Source of the DNA: Variovorax paradoxus
GTDB taxonomy: Bacteria; Pseudomonadota; Gammaproteobacteria; Burkholderiales; Burkholderiaceae_C
Length of the DNA stretch: 64,000 bases
NCBI RefSeq assembly: GCF_029919115.1
Contig: NZ_CP123990.1
Coordinates: 3,472,001 to 3,536,000 of the forward strand
Direction: 5' to 3'
The stretch's first letter is position 1. Each line of letters opens with the position of its first letter. The position numbers and the translations under genes are program-made. Shown in pieces: positions 18,871 through 27,807 of this stretch. The notes beneath the pieces are model-generated. The model ran no database searches. It was given only the letters and a program-made list of their open reading frames with translations, and had not been told where the DNA came from.

Positions 18871-18945
18871 CTCGCTGTATTTCAACGGATAGAATTCGGC
18901 CCTCCGAAGGCTGAGATCCAGGTTCGATTCCTGGCGGCGGGACCA
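18871..18945 (+). tRNA. tRNA-Arg (anticodon CCG)
   Basis: This 75-nt cloverleaf was folded by eye. The acceptor CTCGCTG pairs with CGGCGGG, followed by discriminator A and an encoded CCA. U8 and A9 are present. The D arm starts TTTC. The anticodon stem CGGCC/GGCTG has loop CTCCGAA, giving anticodon CCG. The T arm is CCAGG-TTCGATT-CCTGG. It marks the boundary between core genes and the accessory island, a common integration point. Confidence 0.88.
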
Positions 18946-18951
18946 AATGCG

Positions 18952-18987
18952 AAAGCCGGACACTTTTAAAGGTGTCCGGCTTTTTTT
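18952..18987 (+). terminator. intrinsic terminator of tRNA-Arg
   Basis: The stem AAAGCCGGACAC pairs with GTGTCCGGCTTT around an 8-nt loop, ending in a run of seven T. It lies 6 bp after the tRNA CCA end. Confidence 0.88.
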
Positions 18988-19404
18988 GTTTCTTATCTGG
19001 GCGATGCTTTTCTATCGCCAGATTGGTCCGAGTAATTCCATGGAATCCGATGGTGGTGAGGGCGAGGTACAAAATCGGCGGATCAGGAGGGCGAAAACCA
19101 ATTTCCTCCTCATTTTCCTGAGACATTCGCGGTCTGCGGCTCGGATGGCGGCAGTGTCCACTATCACTGGACCGTCTGAGACTAGGCCTCGCAGGATGCA
19201 CACTAGTTCCGACGGGGCGCGATCTTTGTTCTACACACCTGCTTCCAAACCCGTCAGGCGCTGCTAGGGGCGTTCCTTACCAAAAGCGACCGTTTACCCG
19301 GGCATCCTGCTCAAGCCGGAAGATCAACTCATAACACTTCTGCAGGTAGCCACAGGCCCTTCTAAACGTCGCTAGACTGACGCCTCAAAACGAGGAGGCG
19401 ATGG
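18988..19404. other. non-coding stretch at island start, with an inverted repeat
   Basis: There is no credible gene here. ATCTGGGCGAT (18995-19005) and ATCGCCAGAT (19014-19023) form an inverted repeat with one bulged base. Base composition shifts to more A/T than the core. At 19381-19400 CGCCTC and GAGGCG can pair so that the Shine-Dalgarno sequence of the next gene is in the stem. Mirror: 56780-57196. Confidence 0.5.
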
Positions 19405-21594
19405 ATGAGAAAGGTGAACCGTGGAAGCGCGACGTTGCCCGAAATCCTGCATGGGGACGAGGTGCGTGCGGCCAAGGCTGCGTTGGCCGAGCACTATCGG
19501 CTTGACCCGCAGGAGCGTGCCCGCAGAAGGCCGCCGCTCAATGCCAAGATCTGGACGTCGGCCATGGTGCGACGGCAGGTTGCCGAGGTTTTCTTGTCCA
19601 AATGCGCCTATTGCGAGACCCCGCTGGACAGCTCCAATTCTGGCGACGTCTCGCATCACCGGCCACCCGGCAATGCGGTCGGCTTTCGGGACCAATCAGA
19701 CGTTGCCAGTCCTGACCATTACAGCTGGTTTGCCTATGAATGGGAGAACATTTTTCTCTCATGCGCGGCCTGCAACCGGGCAAAGCGCAACTTGTTTCCC
19801 GTCCAAGGCCCGCGCGCGCGCTTGCGTTCTAGCTGGGCTGAGGCCGAGAACGGTGAAGAGGCGCTTTTGGTCAACCCCTGTCGGGTTGAACCGCGCAAGC
19901 ACATGCGCTTTGGGGTCGATGGCAGCGTCGTTGGAGCGGATGAGGTGGGGCGCGTCACTGTGGAGGTATTGAATCTCAACCGACCCGACTTGACCCAGGT
20001 CAGAGCTCAAACATTCAGGCAATGTTTCGAGTTGCTCGATCAAGGACGAACCGACGAAGAATACTTAAACGGATTCCGCCGAGCCTTGCTCGACGAGGCC
20101 CCCTTTTGCGGCGCTATGCGCGTCATATTTTTCGAGCTTCTCTCCGACTTCAACTCGTCGGCCAGTCTCCCGAAGCCATCGTTTCGAACCATTGTTGACG
20201 ATGCCATCCACACTTCGAAGGTTGCCAGCGACAAACAGTGGCGAGAGCTAGTCGACCATGCGGAATCTGGCGCACCGCTTCTGGATCGGAACTCGTGGCG
20301 CCCGCTTGAAGAGCAGCTCATGACGCGCTTTCAGTGGGAGCCCCGCACGTCGCAGCTGCGCCGAGTTCGTATCCAGAATTTCAAAGGTATAGCGAACCTT
20401 GATCTTGAAATCCCGCACGCCGATCCTCATGAGACCGGCGCGCCTTGCATGATGCTGCTCGGAGAAAACTCCACAGGCAAGAGCACCACATTGCAAGCCA
20501 TTGCACTGGCGATGATGGGGTCACCCATGCGCGCACGCATGGGGGTGTTGCCGGAGGACTTTCTTCCGCGCGAGGTTTCCGGTTGGCAACTTGATGACAC
20601 CGTCATGCCGGAAGTCATCCTGGATTTCGACACCGGTGAGCCTGTGCGCCTGCAGATCGACCCGCTGACCAAGCGCTTCATCGGGGAAGAGCAACCGACC
20701 ATGATGCTGATGTCTTTCGGCTCTCGTCGTTTCTTTGGCAAGGAGGGCGTTCGCCGGCAACCCGCCTCGACGCTGCGCTCCTTGTTTGATCCTTTTGCCA
20801 AGCTCCAGCATCCGGGCCGGTGGCTCCAGGGGCTCGCTCCAGATGCCTTTGACGCGCTCGCACGCGCATTGCGCGAGGTGCTGGTGCTCCAACCGGAAGA
20901 CCGCATTGGGCGAGACGAAGAGGGGCGCCTGTTCGTTCATGCACATGGGCGCGACACGCCATTGGAGCGACTGAGTGATGGCTACCGCTCCCTGATCGCA
21001 ATGGTCCTGGACATCATGCGTGACATGCTCAAGGCATGGGGTGACCTAGAAAACGCGCGCGGCCTGGTGCTGATCGACGAGATCGAAACGCATCTGCATC
21101 CGCGATGGAAGTTGCGCGTTGTCTCGGCACTTCGCAAGGCCATGCCCAACGTTCAGTTTGTTGCCACCACACACGATCCGCTGTGTCTCAGAGGCATGCG
21201 GGACGATGAGGTGCAGGTGTTCGTGCGCGACGAGGCGCACAGGATCGAGGTTCTGAGCGGCTTGCCTGACGTTCGTGGGCTGCGCGCGGAGCAGCTCCTG
21301 ACGTCCGACTACTTCGGTCTCGCCAGTACGGCGGATCCTGACGTAGAGAGCGCGTTGGAGCACCTCGCGCTGCCTGCGGGCATCCGATCACAGGCACGCG
21401 ACGAGGACATTCGCGCGTTGCAGGCTTTCAAGTGGCTCGGTGACACGCCGGTTGAGCAGATCGTCAACGAAGCGCTGCGCCGGTTCGTCGACGAGGGCGC
21501 AGGCTTGCCGCAGGACCGGGGGCAACTCAGGGAGGCCGCGGTGACGGGCGTGCTCGCCCGGCTGCGGGCGCTGCGCGCGGGGCCTCAAGCATGA
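19405..21594 (+). CDS. HNH nuclease-AAA ATPase fusion protein (Septu PtuA/PtuB-like)
   Basis: This 729-residue protein is probably a phage-defence effector. The N-terminal third has an HNH/zinc-like pattern: C67-x-x-C70 (CAYC), HH at 84-85, and C120-x-x-C123-N124 (CAACNRAKRN), like PtuB/TIGR02646 nucleases. From about residue 325 an SMC/OLD-type ATPase follows (RRVRIQNFKGIANLDLEIP). Its Walker A is GENSTGKS at 353-360, a signature-like LSDGYRSLIAMV is near 515, and Walker B is LVLIDEIETHLHP at about 554-566. In Septu these two functions are on separate proteins (PtuA ATPase, PtuB HNH). The start at 19405 has GGAGG six bases upstream. It overlaps the next HNH gene by ATGA. Confidence 0.82.
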   Translation: MRKVNRGSATLPEILHGDEVRAAKAALAEHYRLDPQERARRRPPLNAKIWTSAMVRRQVAEVFLSKCAYCETPLDSSNSGDVSHHRPPGNAVGFRDQSDVASPDHYSWFAYEWENIFLSCAACNRAKRNLFPVQGPRARLRSSWAEAENGEEALLVNPCRVEPRKHMRFGVDGSVVGADEVGRVTVEVLNLNRPDLTQVRAQTFRQCFELLDQGRTDEEYLNGFRRALLDEAPFCGAMRVIFFELLSDFNSSASLPKPSFRTIVDDAIHTSKVASDKQWRELVDHAESGAPLLDRNSWRPLEEQLMTRFQWEPRTSQLRRVRIQNFKGIANLDLEIPHADPHETGAPCMMLLGENSTGKSTTLQAIALAMMGSPMRARMGVLPEDFLPREVSGWQLDDTVMPEVILDFDTGEPVRLQIDPLTKRFIGEEQPTMMLMSFGSRRFFGKEGVRRQPASTLRSLFDPFAKLQHPGRWLQGLAPDAFDALARALREVLVLQPEDRIGRDEEGRLFVHAHGRDTPLERLSDGYRSLIAMVLDIMRDMLKAWGDLENARGLVLIDEIETHLHPRWKLRVVSALRKAMPNVQFVATTHDPLCLRGMRDDEVQVFVRDEAHRIEVLSGLPDVRGLRAEQLLTSDYFGLASTADPDVESALEHLALPAGIRSQARDEDIRALQAFKWLGDTPVEQIVNEALRRFVDEGAGLPQDRGQLREAAVTGVLARLRALRAGPQA

Positions 21595-22499
21595 GGCGGG
21601 TGGACAGAACGCGGGTGCCGGTGCCCGCATCGCTGGAAGGTCCTCACAGTCCCGCGGCGCGTGAGCGTCTTCGAGCGGCGCAGCATTTCCTGGACACCCC
21701 TAACGAAGCGTTCACTTTTAGCGTCTATAAGCGGCAGGATGTGGTCGACGCCCTGAATGCATTGTTTTTGGGTAAGTGCGCGTACTGCGAGTCGAGCATC
21801 AAGGCGGTCGAACCGACGGATATCGAGCACTTCCGTCCCAAAGGTCGCGTTGCCGAATGTCCTGGCCATCCTGGCTATTGGTGGCTTGCGGCCGCCTGGG
21901 ACAATCTCTTGGCAAGTTGCATCGACTGCAATCGCCGCCGCCATCACGACGCCTGTGACGCGGGCCACGCTACCGGAGGGCAAGTGGCCAATGCCCCGGT
22001 GAATCTGGGCAAGAGCGACCTGTTCCCGATTCTGGGGCCGCAATACGCCCTGGCTGAAGGGGACGACCACGAGGCCGAAGACGCCGCGCTAATTGATCCC
22101 ACGCGACGGGATCCGGGTGCCCACCTGAGTTGGCGGGAAGAAGGTGACTGGTGCCTGCTGGGGCCTCGCGTGCACGCCGGTGTTCTCGACCGCTACGGTG
22201 ACCATACTGCGCGCGTGTTCGGGCTTAACCGTCAGGGACTGGTAGAAGTGCGTACCGCGCGGCTGCGGGAGATTCAGGCGCGCGTTGTGCTGATCGAGAG
22301 GCGCATCGACAGAGCCATCGCAATGCCGGAGCCGTTTTCCTCTGAGGAACTGAACGAAACCTTCGAGGAGTTCCTGTCCCTTTATGCATTCGCGGAGCCG
22401 GACCAGCCGTATTGCGCGATGGTGGACGACCTGTTGGCTCGGGAGTCACAGCGATTGACGAGCAAATACGAGGCTTTGGCTGCGCCTGCGAGGGCCTGA
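21591..22499 (+). CDS. HNH endonuclease, PtuB/TIGR02646-like
   Basis: This 302-residue protein has an N-terminal HNH core: C63-x-x-C66 (CAYC), D77-I-E-H80 (TDIEHFRPKG), the aromatic segment HPGYWWLAAAWDNLLASC, and C110-x-x-C113-N114. This is the classic PtuB/retron-associated HNH layout. The C-terminal half is alpha-helical and has no recognised domain. Its start overlaps the stop of the HNH-ATPase fusion (ATGA, 21591-21594), so both are made together and probably form a complex. A second complete HNH domain beside an HNH-ATPase fusion is unusual and suggests a variant of the Septu design. Confidence 0.83.
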   Translation: MRRVDRTRVPVPASLEGPHSPAARERLRAAQHFLDTPNEAFTFSVYKRQDVVDALNALFLGKCAYCESSIKAVEPTDIEHFRPKGRVAECPGHPGYWWLAAAWDNLLASCIDCNRRRHHDACDAGHATGGQVANAPVNLGKSDLFPILGPQYALAEGDDHEAEDAALIDPTRRDPGAHLSWREEGDWCLLGPRVHAGVLDRYGDHTARVFGLNRQGLVEVRTARLREIQARVVLIERRIDRAIAMPEPFSSEELNETFEEFLSLYAFAEPDQPYCAMVDDLLARESQRLTSKYEALAAPARA

Positions 22500-22930
22500 A
22501 CACGGATTGGGAGCAACGTGGTGACGCACGAACGACAGCGGTTTGTCGGCTCGGTGCGAACGATCTCTGAATAGCCTGCGCGATGTGCAGCGACAAAAAG
22601 CTGCTGCACCTCACGGTCGTCCATCGCGTCGAGCGGTGAGGGGACGACCTTGGTCGGACTATTGCCAAATGGCAGTTATCGATCGCAGAGTGAGCATTCC
22701 GGTAGAGGTGCAAAGAGCCACGAGATCAGTAAAGACTATGGCTTCAGGTCGCGGATTGGAGTTGGTGCGTGAGGCACTCATCGGATGCTTCCCATCGGCC
22801 GAGACCGCCATCGTTCCTCGAGCGATATGGTCGCACCGATCTAAATCCACTACAGTTGGTTACCAGATCAAACCTAGGATCACATTCCGGTCCCAGCTTC
22901 TTTGGTGTGACCGCTGAAAGGAAATCGCTG
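22500..22930. other. non-coding gap between the HNH pair and the zinc-hook ATPase gene
   Basis: These 431 bp contain only short ORFs without ribosome-binding sites or recognisable products. The gap suggests that the ATPase gene has its own promoter, though none is identified. Mirror: 53254-53684. Confidence 0.4.
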
Positions 22931-25567
22931 ATGACGATCCTGCAGGAAATCCATGCTTGGTCCAAGGGCCTTCCGGCCTGGCAACAAGATGCCATCGCCA
23001 GGCTCTACGCCGACCGGATGCTCGGCGCGGTCGACATAGACGACCTCTATGCCCTGGCGAAGACTGAGGTCGGTATCCCAGATCCGGGAGGGCGCACACC
23101 AAAAAAACTCGAGGATGCCCAAGTGGCGCCGCTGGCGAATCCGGCTCGCGTCGTCTTGCTAACGGCCATCAGAGAGTTGGCGAACGTCAATGCATTGGCA
23201 AACGGTGCGCGCCTGCCCATCGCGCGGGTCGGCGTAACGACCATCTACGGTGAGAACGGTGTTGGGAAGTCAGGCTACTCGCGCGTGTTCAAGAAGGCCT
23301 GCCGAGCGCGCGATCGACGCGAACCCATCCTGCCCAACGCGAACCTGGAGCCCGGGAAGAGCGGACCGGCTCAGGCGACGTTCGAGGCGGAGATAGACGG
23401 CGTTGCAACCGATCTGCCTTGGAAAGACGGCACCGAGCCCCCCGAACCGCTATCGGACATCGCCATCTTCGATTCGCACTGCGCTCGTGCTTATATCGAC
23501 AATCAGGGCGACTTCGCTTACGCCCCGTATGGCTTGGACATCTTGGAGGGATTGGCCGGCGCTTGCAACAAGCTCAAGACTCGCGCTACGGCAGAGAAGG
23601 TTGCGAACACCCCAAGCAATGCTGCCTATGCGGTTCTCGCCGGGGAGCAAACGGAGGTCGCCAAGAAATTGCTTGGCATCCCGGCCAAGACCAAGGCCGA
23701 GGACATCGAGACGCTGGCCACGCTCAGTGAGGCTGAGGTGGCGCGGCTCGCCCTGCTGAACGAGACCTTGGCCGAAGTCGATCCGAAGCAGAAGGTCTTG
23801 GCCCTACGCCAGAAGGCCACCCGCTTGACCTCGTTGAAGGACCGGATCGCAGCGGCGGTCGGCGTCTTGAACGAAGAGAAGGTCGGTTCGCTTCAAGCGC
23901 TGATCGACAAGTCGAATGCTGCCAAGGGAGCAGCGGAAGTAGCGGCACGCGAGTTCAAGACGACGCCTGGCCAGTTGGCCGGCACGGGCGGCGAAGAGTG
24001 GAAGGCCCTCTTTGAGGCCGCACGAGCTTTTGCCGAGCTCAGCCACGCAGGCCACGAGTTCCCTGGTCTTCCCGCCGACGCAGTCTGTCCCCTCTGTCAG
24101 AACGCCCTCGGACAGGATGGGGCGGCGCGGCTGCTGCGATTCGACGCTTTCGTCAAGGCGGCTGCAGAGGAGGCGGCAAAGGATGCACGCGAGGCCGCTG
24201 CTGTCCCCTTTAGAGTCATTCAGCAGGCGAACGTGGACCTGATGTTCAGCGATGCTCTGGTTGAGGAAGTGACCGAACTCGCGCCAGAAGTCGCAGCGGC
24301 CTGCGCAGCCCTTCAGGAGGGCCTCAAGGCCCGCCAGTCGGGCGTGCTTCAGGCGGCTGCGGGCAAACTACCCTGGGATGCGCTCCCTAAACTTTCCACC
24401 GACCCACAACCCGAACTAGCCGAAATCATCAACCGTCTGCTGGAACAGGCCAAGGCACTTGATGCCACTGCCGACGAGAAGCTAAAGGCGGCTATGGTTT
24501 CAGAGCGGATGGAACTCGACGCGCGTCGCAGGTTGGCTGAAGTCAAGGCCGCTGTGCTCGAGGCGATGACTAAGCACGAACTCTGTCGCAAGCTGCAGGT
24601 CTGCATCGATGGCATGGAAACTCGGGGCATCTCCCGGAAGTCGACGGATCTCTCTCGAACGACGGCCAGTCAGGAGCTGGCCGATGCCCTAAATGCCGAA
24701 CTCAAGCTACTTAAGGTCCATCACCTCAGCGCCGTGATGAAGCCTGAGTCGCCAGGCGGCAAAACGCAGTTCAAGCTCACCCTGCAGTTGCCCGGCGGTG
24801 GTACGCCGGCGGCCATCCTCAGTGAAGGAGAGCAGCGAGCTATTGCCATCGCGTCATTCATGGCAGAGATCCGCCTCGGCAAGGGGCGCGGCGGCATTGT
24901 GCTCGATGACCCCGTCTCGTCGTTGGACCATCGGCGCCGCTGGGAGGTCGCCGAGCGGCTGGCGAGCGAATCGCTGACCCGGCAGGTTATCGTATTTACG
25001 CACGACATCTACTTCCTCCTTATTCTGGAGCAGAAGGCTGAGGAGGTCGGCGCAACACTGACCAAAAACTACATCCGCAAAACCGCTGACGGCTACGGCG
25101 TCCATTCCGAGGACCTGCCCTTCGACGTCCTTGGAACGAAGGATCGTTTGGGCCGCCTTAGGCAGATGCTCATCGCTGTCCGCAAGGCGGCGAAGGACGG
25201 CGACGAAGATCTGCAGCGCGTCCTGACAACCAAGTGTTACGGCCACCTCCGCCTCGCATGGGAACGCTGCATCGAGGAGGTCTTGCTCAACGGTGCCGTA
25301 CAGCGCTTTGGTGAGGGCGTGTCTACCCAGCGCCTCAAAGGGGTGACGGTAACGGACGATGACTATCGCGAGATCGACTCCGGCATGACCAAGTCTTCGA
25401 AGTTCGAACACGACGCTGCAGCGGCGATTGGCAGGCTACCGATACCAGAGCCAGACGAACTCAGTGACGACATCGAGCGATTGGCCAAGTGGCGCGAGAC
25501 GCTCAATAAGCGAGTGGAAGCGATTGCCAAAGGCATGGCTAGTAGGTCAGCCCTCTTCGCCACTTGA
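22931..25567 (+). CDS. large AAA_13-type ATPase with zinc hook, RloC/PrrC-like (possible anticodon nuclease)
   Basis: This 878-residue protein has a split ABC-type ATPase head. Walker A is GENGVGKS at residues 107-114. A long Ala/Lys/Glu-rich coiled coil carries CPLC at 386-389, a zinc-hook motif as in Rad50 and RloC. The signature-like LSEGEQRAIAIASF and Walker B GIVLDDPVSSLD (about 655-666) follow. The C-terminal domain has R779-x3-E783 (RCIEE) and a His near 827 (FEHD), resembling the Arg-Glu-His triad of PrrC/RloC HEPN-type anticodon nucleases. The nuclease role is inference. The start at 22931 follows AAGGA by eight bases. A HipA-like kinase gene follows 33 bp later. Confidence 0.78.
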   Translation: MTILQEIHAWSKGLPAWQQDAIARLYADRMLGAVDIDDLYALAKTEVGIPDPGGRTPKKLEDAQVAPLANPARVVLLTAIRELANVNALANGARLPIARVGVTTIYGENGVGKSGYSRVFKKACRARDRREPILPNANLEPGKSGPAQATFEAEIDGVATDLPWKDGTEPPEPLSDIAIFDSHCARAYIDNQGDFAYAPYGLDILEGLAGACNKLKTRATAEKVANTPSNAAYAVLAGEQTEVAKKLLGIPAKTKAEDIETLATLSEAEVARLALLNETLAEVDPKQKVLALRQKATRLTSLKDRIAAAVGVLNEEKVGSLQALIDKSNAAKGAAEVAAREFKTTPGQLAGTGGEEWKALFEAARAFAELSHAGHEFPGLPADAVCPLCQNALGQDGAARLLRFDAFVKAAAEEAAKDAREAAAVPFRVIQQANVDLMFSDALVEEVTELAPEVAAACAALQEGLKARQSGVLQAAAGKLPWDALPKLSTDPQPELAEIINRLLEQAKALDATADEKLKAAMVSERMELDARRRLAEVKAAVLEAMTKHELCRKLQVCIDGMETRGISRKSTDLSRTTASQELADALNAELKLLKVHHLSAVMKPESPGGKTQFKLTLQLPGGGTPAAILSEGEQRAIAIASFMAEIRLGKGRGGIVLDDPVSSLDHRRRWEVAERLASESLTRQVIVFTHDIYFLLILEQKAEEVGATLTKNYIRKTADGYGVHSEDLPFDVLGTKDRLGRLRQMLIAVRKAAKDGDEDLQRVLTTKCYGHLRLAWERCIEEVLLNGAVQRFGEGVSTQRLKGVTVTDDDYREIDSGMTKSSKFEHDAAAAIGRLPIPEPDELSDDIERLAKWRETLNKRVEAIAKGMASRSALFAT

Positions 25568-25600
25568 TTTCCCTTCTGGTCAGTTACGGAGGTATCGCTG

Positions 25601-26545
25601 ATGGAGAAAGGCAGTACGCCACGGCTTGTGCACGGACTCGATCCAGACGACACAAGCCGTCCTCCGGTCGCCAGACTGAACTCTGGAGGGTTGCCAATCG
25701 ACGCAGGCCAAACCCACAAAGTCTGGCGCGGTCAAGTGCAAGTGGATGGCTGTCTTGAGCCGTGCATACCCGTTGCAATCAAGTGGATGCCCGGGCAAGC
25801 AAAATTGCCGATCGAGCTTGCGTGCTCCTTGGCTGCCGCTGAACTGAGCTTGCCGGTGCCTCGTGGAGTAGTTGTACTTGCAATGCGCGACCAACTGCCA
25901 GGACTCCCAGCAACTGCACGCCCTTTGCCTGGAACGAGCGACTACTTATGCTTCGGCAGCCTCTATCAATGGCCGGACGACAGCACTATGCGATTCCTTG
26001 ACGACGAGGCCGTCGCGGAATACACATGGCGAAAGCTGTGTGATCTGCCCGTAGCTTCGCAAGGGGCCGCTTGGGATGAACTCGCAGCGAATCATGACAG
26101 GCATGTGAAGAACTTGATCTACACAGGTACTGACCGGCGCGAGTACATGTTCATCGATCATGAACTGGCATTGGAGCCCATCGCGACTGCAATGCGCAAC
26201 TGGGCCGCTCAGCGGGCGCGACAAAGCATTCTGGACCATCGAGCCAGAGTGAATCAAGTGGCTGCACAGTTGACAAAGCGGCGTCCGAACGACCACGACA
26301 TGCTGGCGCAACCTGCCCGGTTGTCGCGTGCCCAGCGGCGAGTTGAGCTTCTGGCTGACAAGGTGCGCCAGTGGTCTACCGGCCATTCTCAGATCGATCC
26401 TATCTGGCCGCTCGTTGAAGTAGTATTGCGCGGCATAGCCACTCGACTTCCCGCCCTCGACCTCATGATGCATGAACGACTTCGAGTACCGAGCGCGAAA
26501 GACTTATGGAACTCCTCGTCCAACCCAAAGAATCCAGCCGGCTGA
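25601..26545 (+). CDS. HipA-like (HipA_2) kinase-fold protein
   Basis: This 314-residue protein has a kinase catalytic loop in N164-H-D-R-H-V-K-N171 and a metal-binding Asp in FIDHELAL soon after. The N-terminus has a Lys-containing strand CIPVAIKWMPG, a likely ATP-binding lobe. This matches the HipA_2 family, short relatives of the HipA Ser/Thr kinase toxin, often paired with a small partner. GGAGG lies eight bases before the ATG. It follows the zinc-hook ATPase by 33 bp and overlaps the next gene by 40 bp, so the three may form one operon. Its target is unknown. Confidence 0.75.
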   Translation: MEKGSTPRLVHGLDPDDTSRPPVARLNSGGLPIDAGQTHKVWRGQVQVDGCLEPCIPVAIKWMPGQAKLPIELACSLAAAELSLPVPRGVVVLAMRDQLPGLPATARPLPGTSDYLCFGSLYQWPDDSTMRFLDDEAVAEYTWRKLCDLPVASQGAAWDELAANHDRHVKNLIYTGTDRREYMFIDHELALEPIATAMRNWAAQRARQSILDHRARVNQVAAQLTKRRPNDHDMLAQPARLSRAQRRVELLADKVRQWSTGHSQIDPIWPLVEVVLRGIATRLPALDLMMHERLRVPSAKDLWNSSSNPKNPAG

Positions 26546-27423
26546 TCGGCGTTACACCGCCGTTTGTTGCGAGGTATAGGGCTGTGCTGTGGGAGCCAAT
26601 ATTCGGCACCGGGGAGCGTCTTGTTGCGCTTGTAGCCATTGAGCCGCACGAAGCGACAGGCCAGGCCGTCTCACCTGCTACCTACCCTGTCATTGCCGCG
26701 CCACGGCTACGCCGACTCCTCGGACGCGAGCGCGGCAATGCGTCGGCCAACACTCTGCGGGAATGTGCGCAGTTCATGACGCAGCGGCAGCAGGCAGGCT
26801 TACCTCTTGACGAATTGCGACCGCTGTTTCGCGGCTTCGAGCCCGGTCCAGTGATGGTAGCCAGGGCTTGGGGAATCGAGCAGTTGCTTGATGCTGCAGT
26901 TCGCAGCGTTAGTGCATTCGGATCGGCGGAGGAAATGATAGAGGAAGAGGAATCCCGACAGAGTCCAAGACACACAGTCCGCACCGGTGAGTTCTTGACT
27001 CAACTGCGTCGAATTTTCATTGGCCACGCTAAGGAACTCGCTTCACGATTCGATGTTCCTTTGAATGGACTCGGCGATGTTCCAGATGTAGTCGTGGACT
27101 ATGCGGACGGCCCTCTAGTCGTTCAAGTAACGAGCCTGCCAAGCACTGAACGGCAGGCCGAGCATACGGAACGCGAGGCAGAGGCCAAGCTGTTCCAACT
27201 CGGCGTCGCACGTAAGCAGATGTCGGGCAATGCGTTCACTCCTACCCTACTGTTCAATACCGATGCGCTAGCTGAAAGTGCGGGAAGTGAGGCACATAAG
27301 CACGCGGAGGCAACATATGCCCGTTTGGTCCGATTTGCGAAATTCGAGGGTGTCCGCATTCTTGAGGCACCCAGTCCGAGTATTGCCGCGCGCTTACTCG
27401 ACACTCAGCACGACTACGGTTGA
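26506..27423 (+). CDS. unknown protein overlapping the HipA-like kinase gene
   Basis: I do not recognise this 305-residue protein. It begins MELLVQPKESSRLIGVTPPF and soon has YRAVLWEPIFGTGERLVALV, a strand arrangement reminiscent of partners of HipA_2 kinases (DUF3037-like), which is only a loose resemblance. A central acidic run EEMIEEEES separates an N-terminal domain from a C-terminal alpha/beta part (VPDVVVDYADGPLVVQVTSL). The C-terminal part has D and Q/V strands that loosely recall nuclease folds but no clear motif. The 40-bp overlap with the kinase gene implies translational coupling, so it is a candidate antitoxin or regulator. Confidence 0.6.
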   Translation: MELLVQPKESSRLIGVTPPFVARYRAVLWEPIFGTGERLVALVAIEPHEATGQAVSPATYPVIAAPRLRRLLGRERGNASANTLRECAQFMTQRQQAGLPLDELRPLFRGFEPGPVMVARAWGIEQLLDAAVRSVSAFGSAEEMIEEEESRQSPRHTVRTGEFLTQLRRIFIGHAKELASRFDVPLNGLGDVPDVVVDYADGPLVVQVTSLPSTERQAEHTEREAEAKLFQLGVARKQMSGNAFTPTLLFNTDALAESAGSEAHKHAEATYARLVRFAKFEGVRILEAPSPSIAARLLDTQHDYG

Positions 27424-27807
27424 TCGTCTGTTCGCACAGAGGCCTGACATGTCGGGTTTCAACTTCGTGACCGAATGGCCAGCCAGTGCCCATTACACCG
27501 TGCTCGGCCTGCGAATGACTTCATTGCACAAAGGTGTCGCTCGACCGCCGGTCTCCTATTCGCCATCGCTGCTGCGTGCCTCGTGCAACATCGTCAGCAA
27601 GCGCAAACGGCCTGACTTGTGATCATGCTGGATCTATATCTTTGTCGCCGAATGACCGCAAGTACGCCTAGACCGGGCATTCGGTCGGTCAGTGTCAAGG
27701 CCTACAACGCTGCTGCGAAGCAGACATACGCGACGGTTGGATGAATGATCGCAAAAGGTCCCTCACAGCCTTAGGTTTCAGCGTTCTCGCTATCCCACGG
27801 AAGCCGT
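27424..27807. other. non-coding stretch
   Basis: No supported gene. It contains the convergent ends of the 305-residue protein gene (plus strand) and the small membrane protein gene (minus strand). No clear hairpin with a T-tract was found. Mirror: 48377-48760. Confidence 0.4.

Noticed and set aside
18925..18945. attL/attR pair based on the tRNA-Arg 3' end
   Set aside because: No copy of the tRNA 3' end was found near the far side of the island, and no integrase gene is present.
22543..22917. 124-codon ORF between the HNH gene and the zinc-hook ATPase
   Set aside because: No ribosome-binding site, no recognisable domain and Arg/Ser-rich composition typical of chance ORFs.
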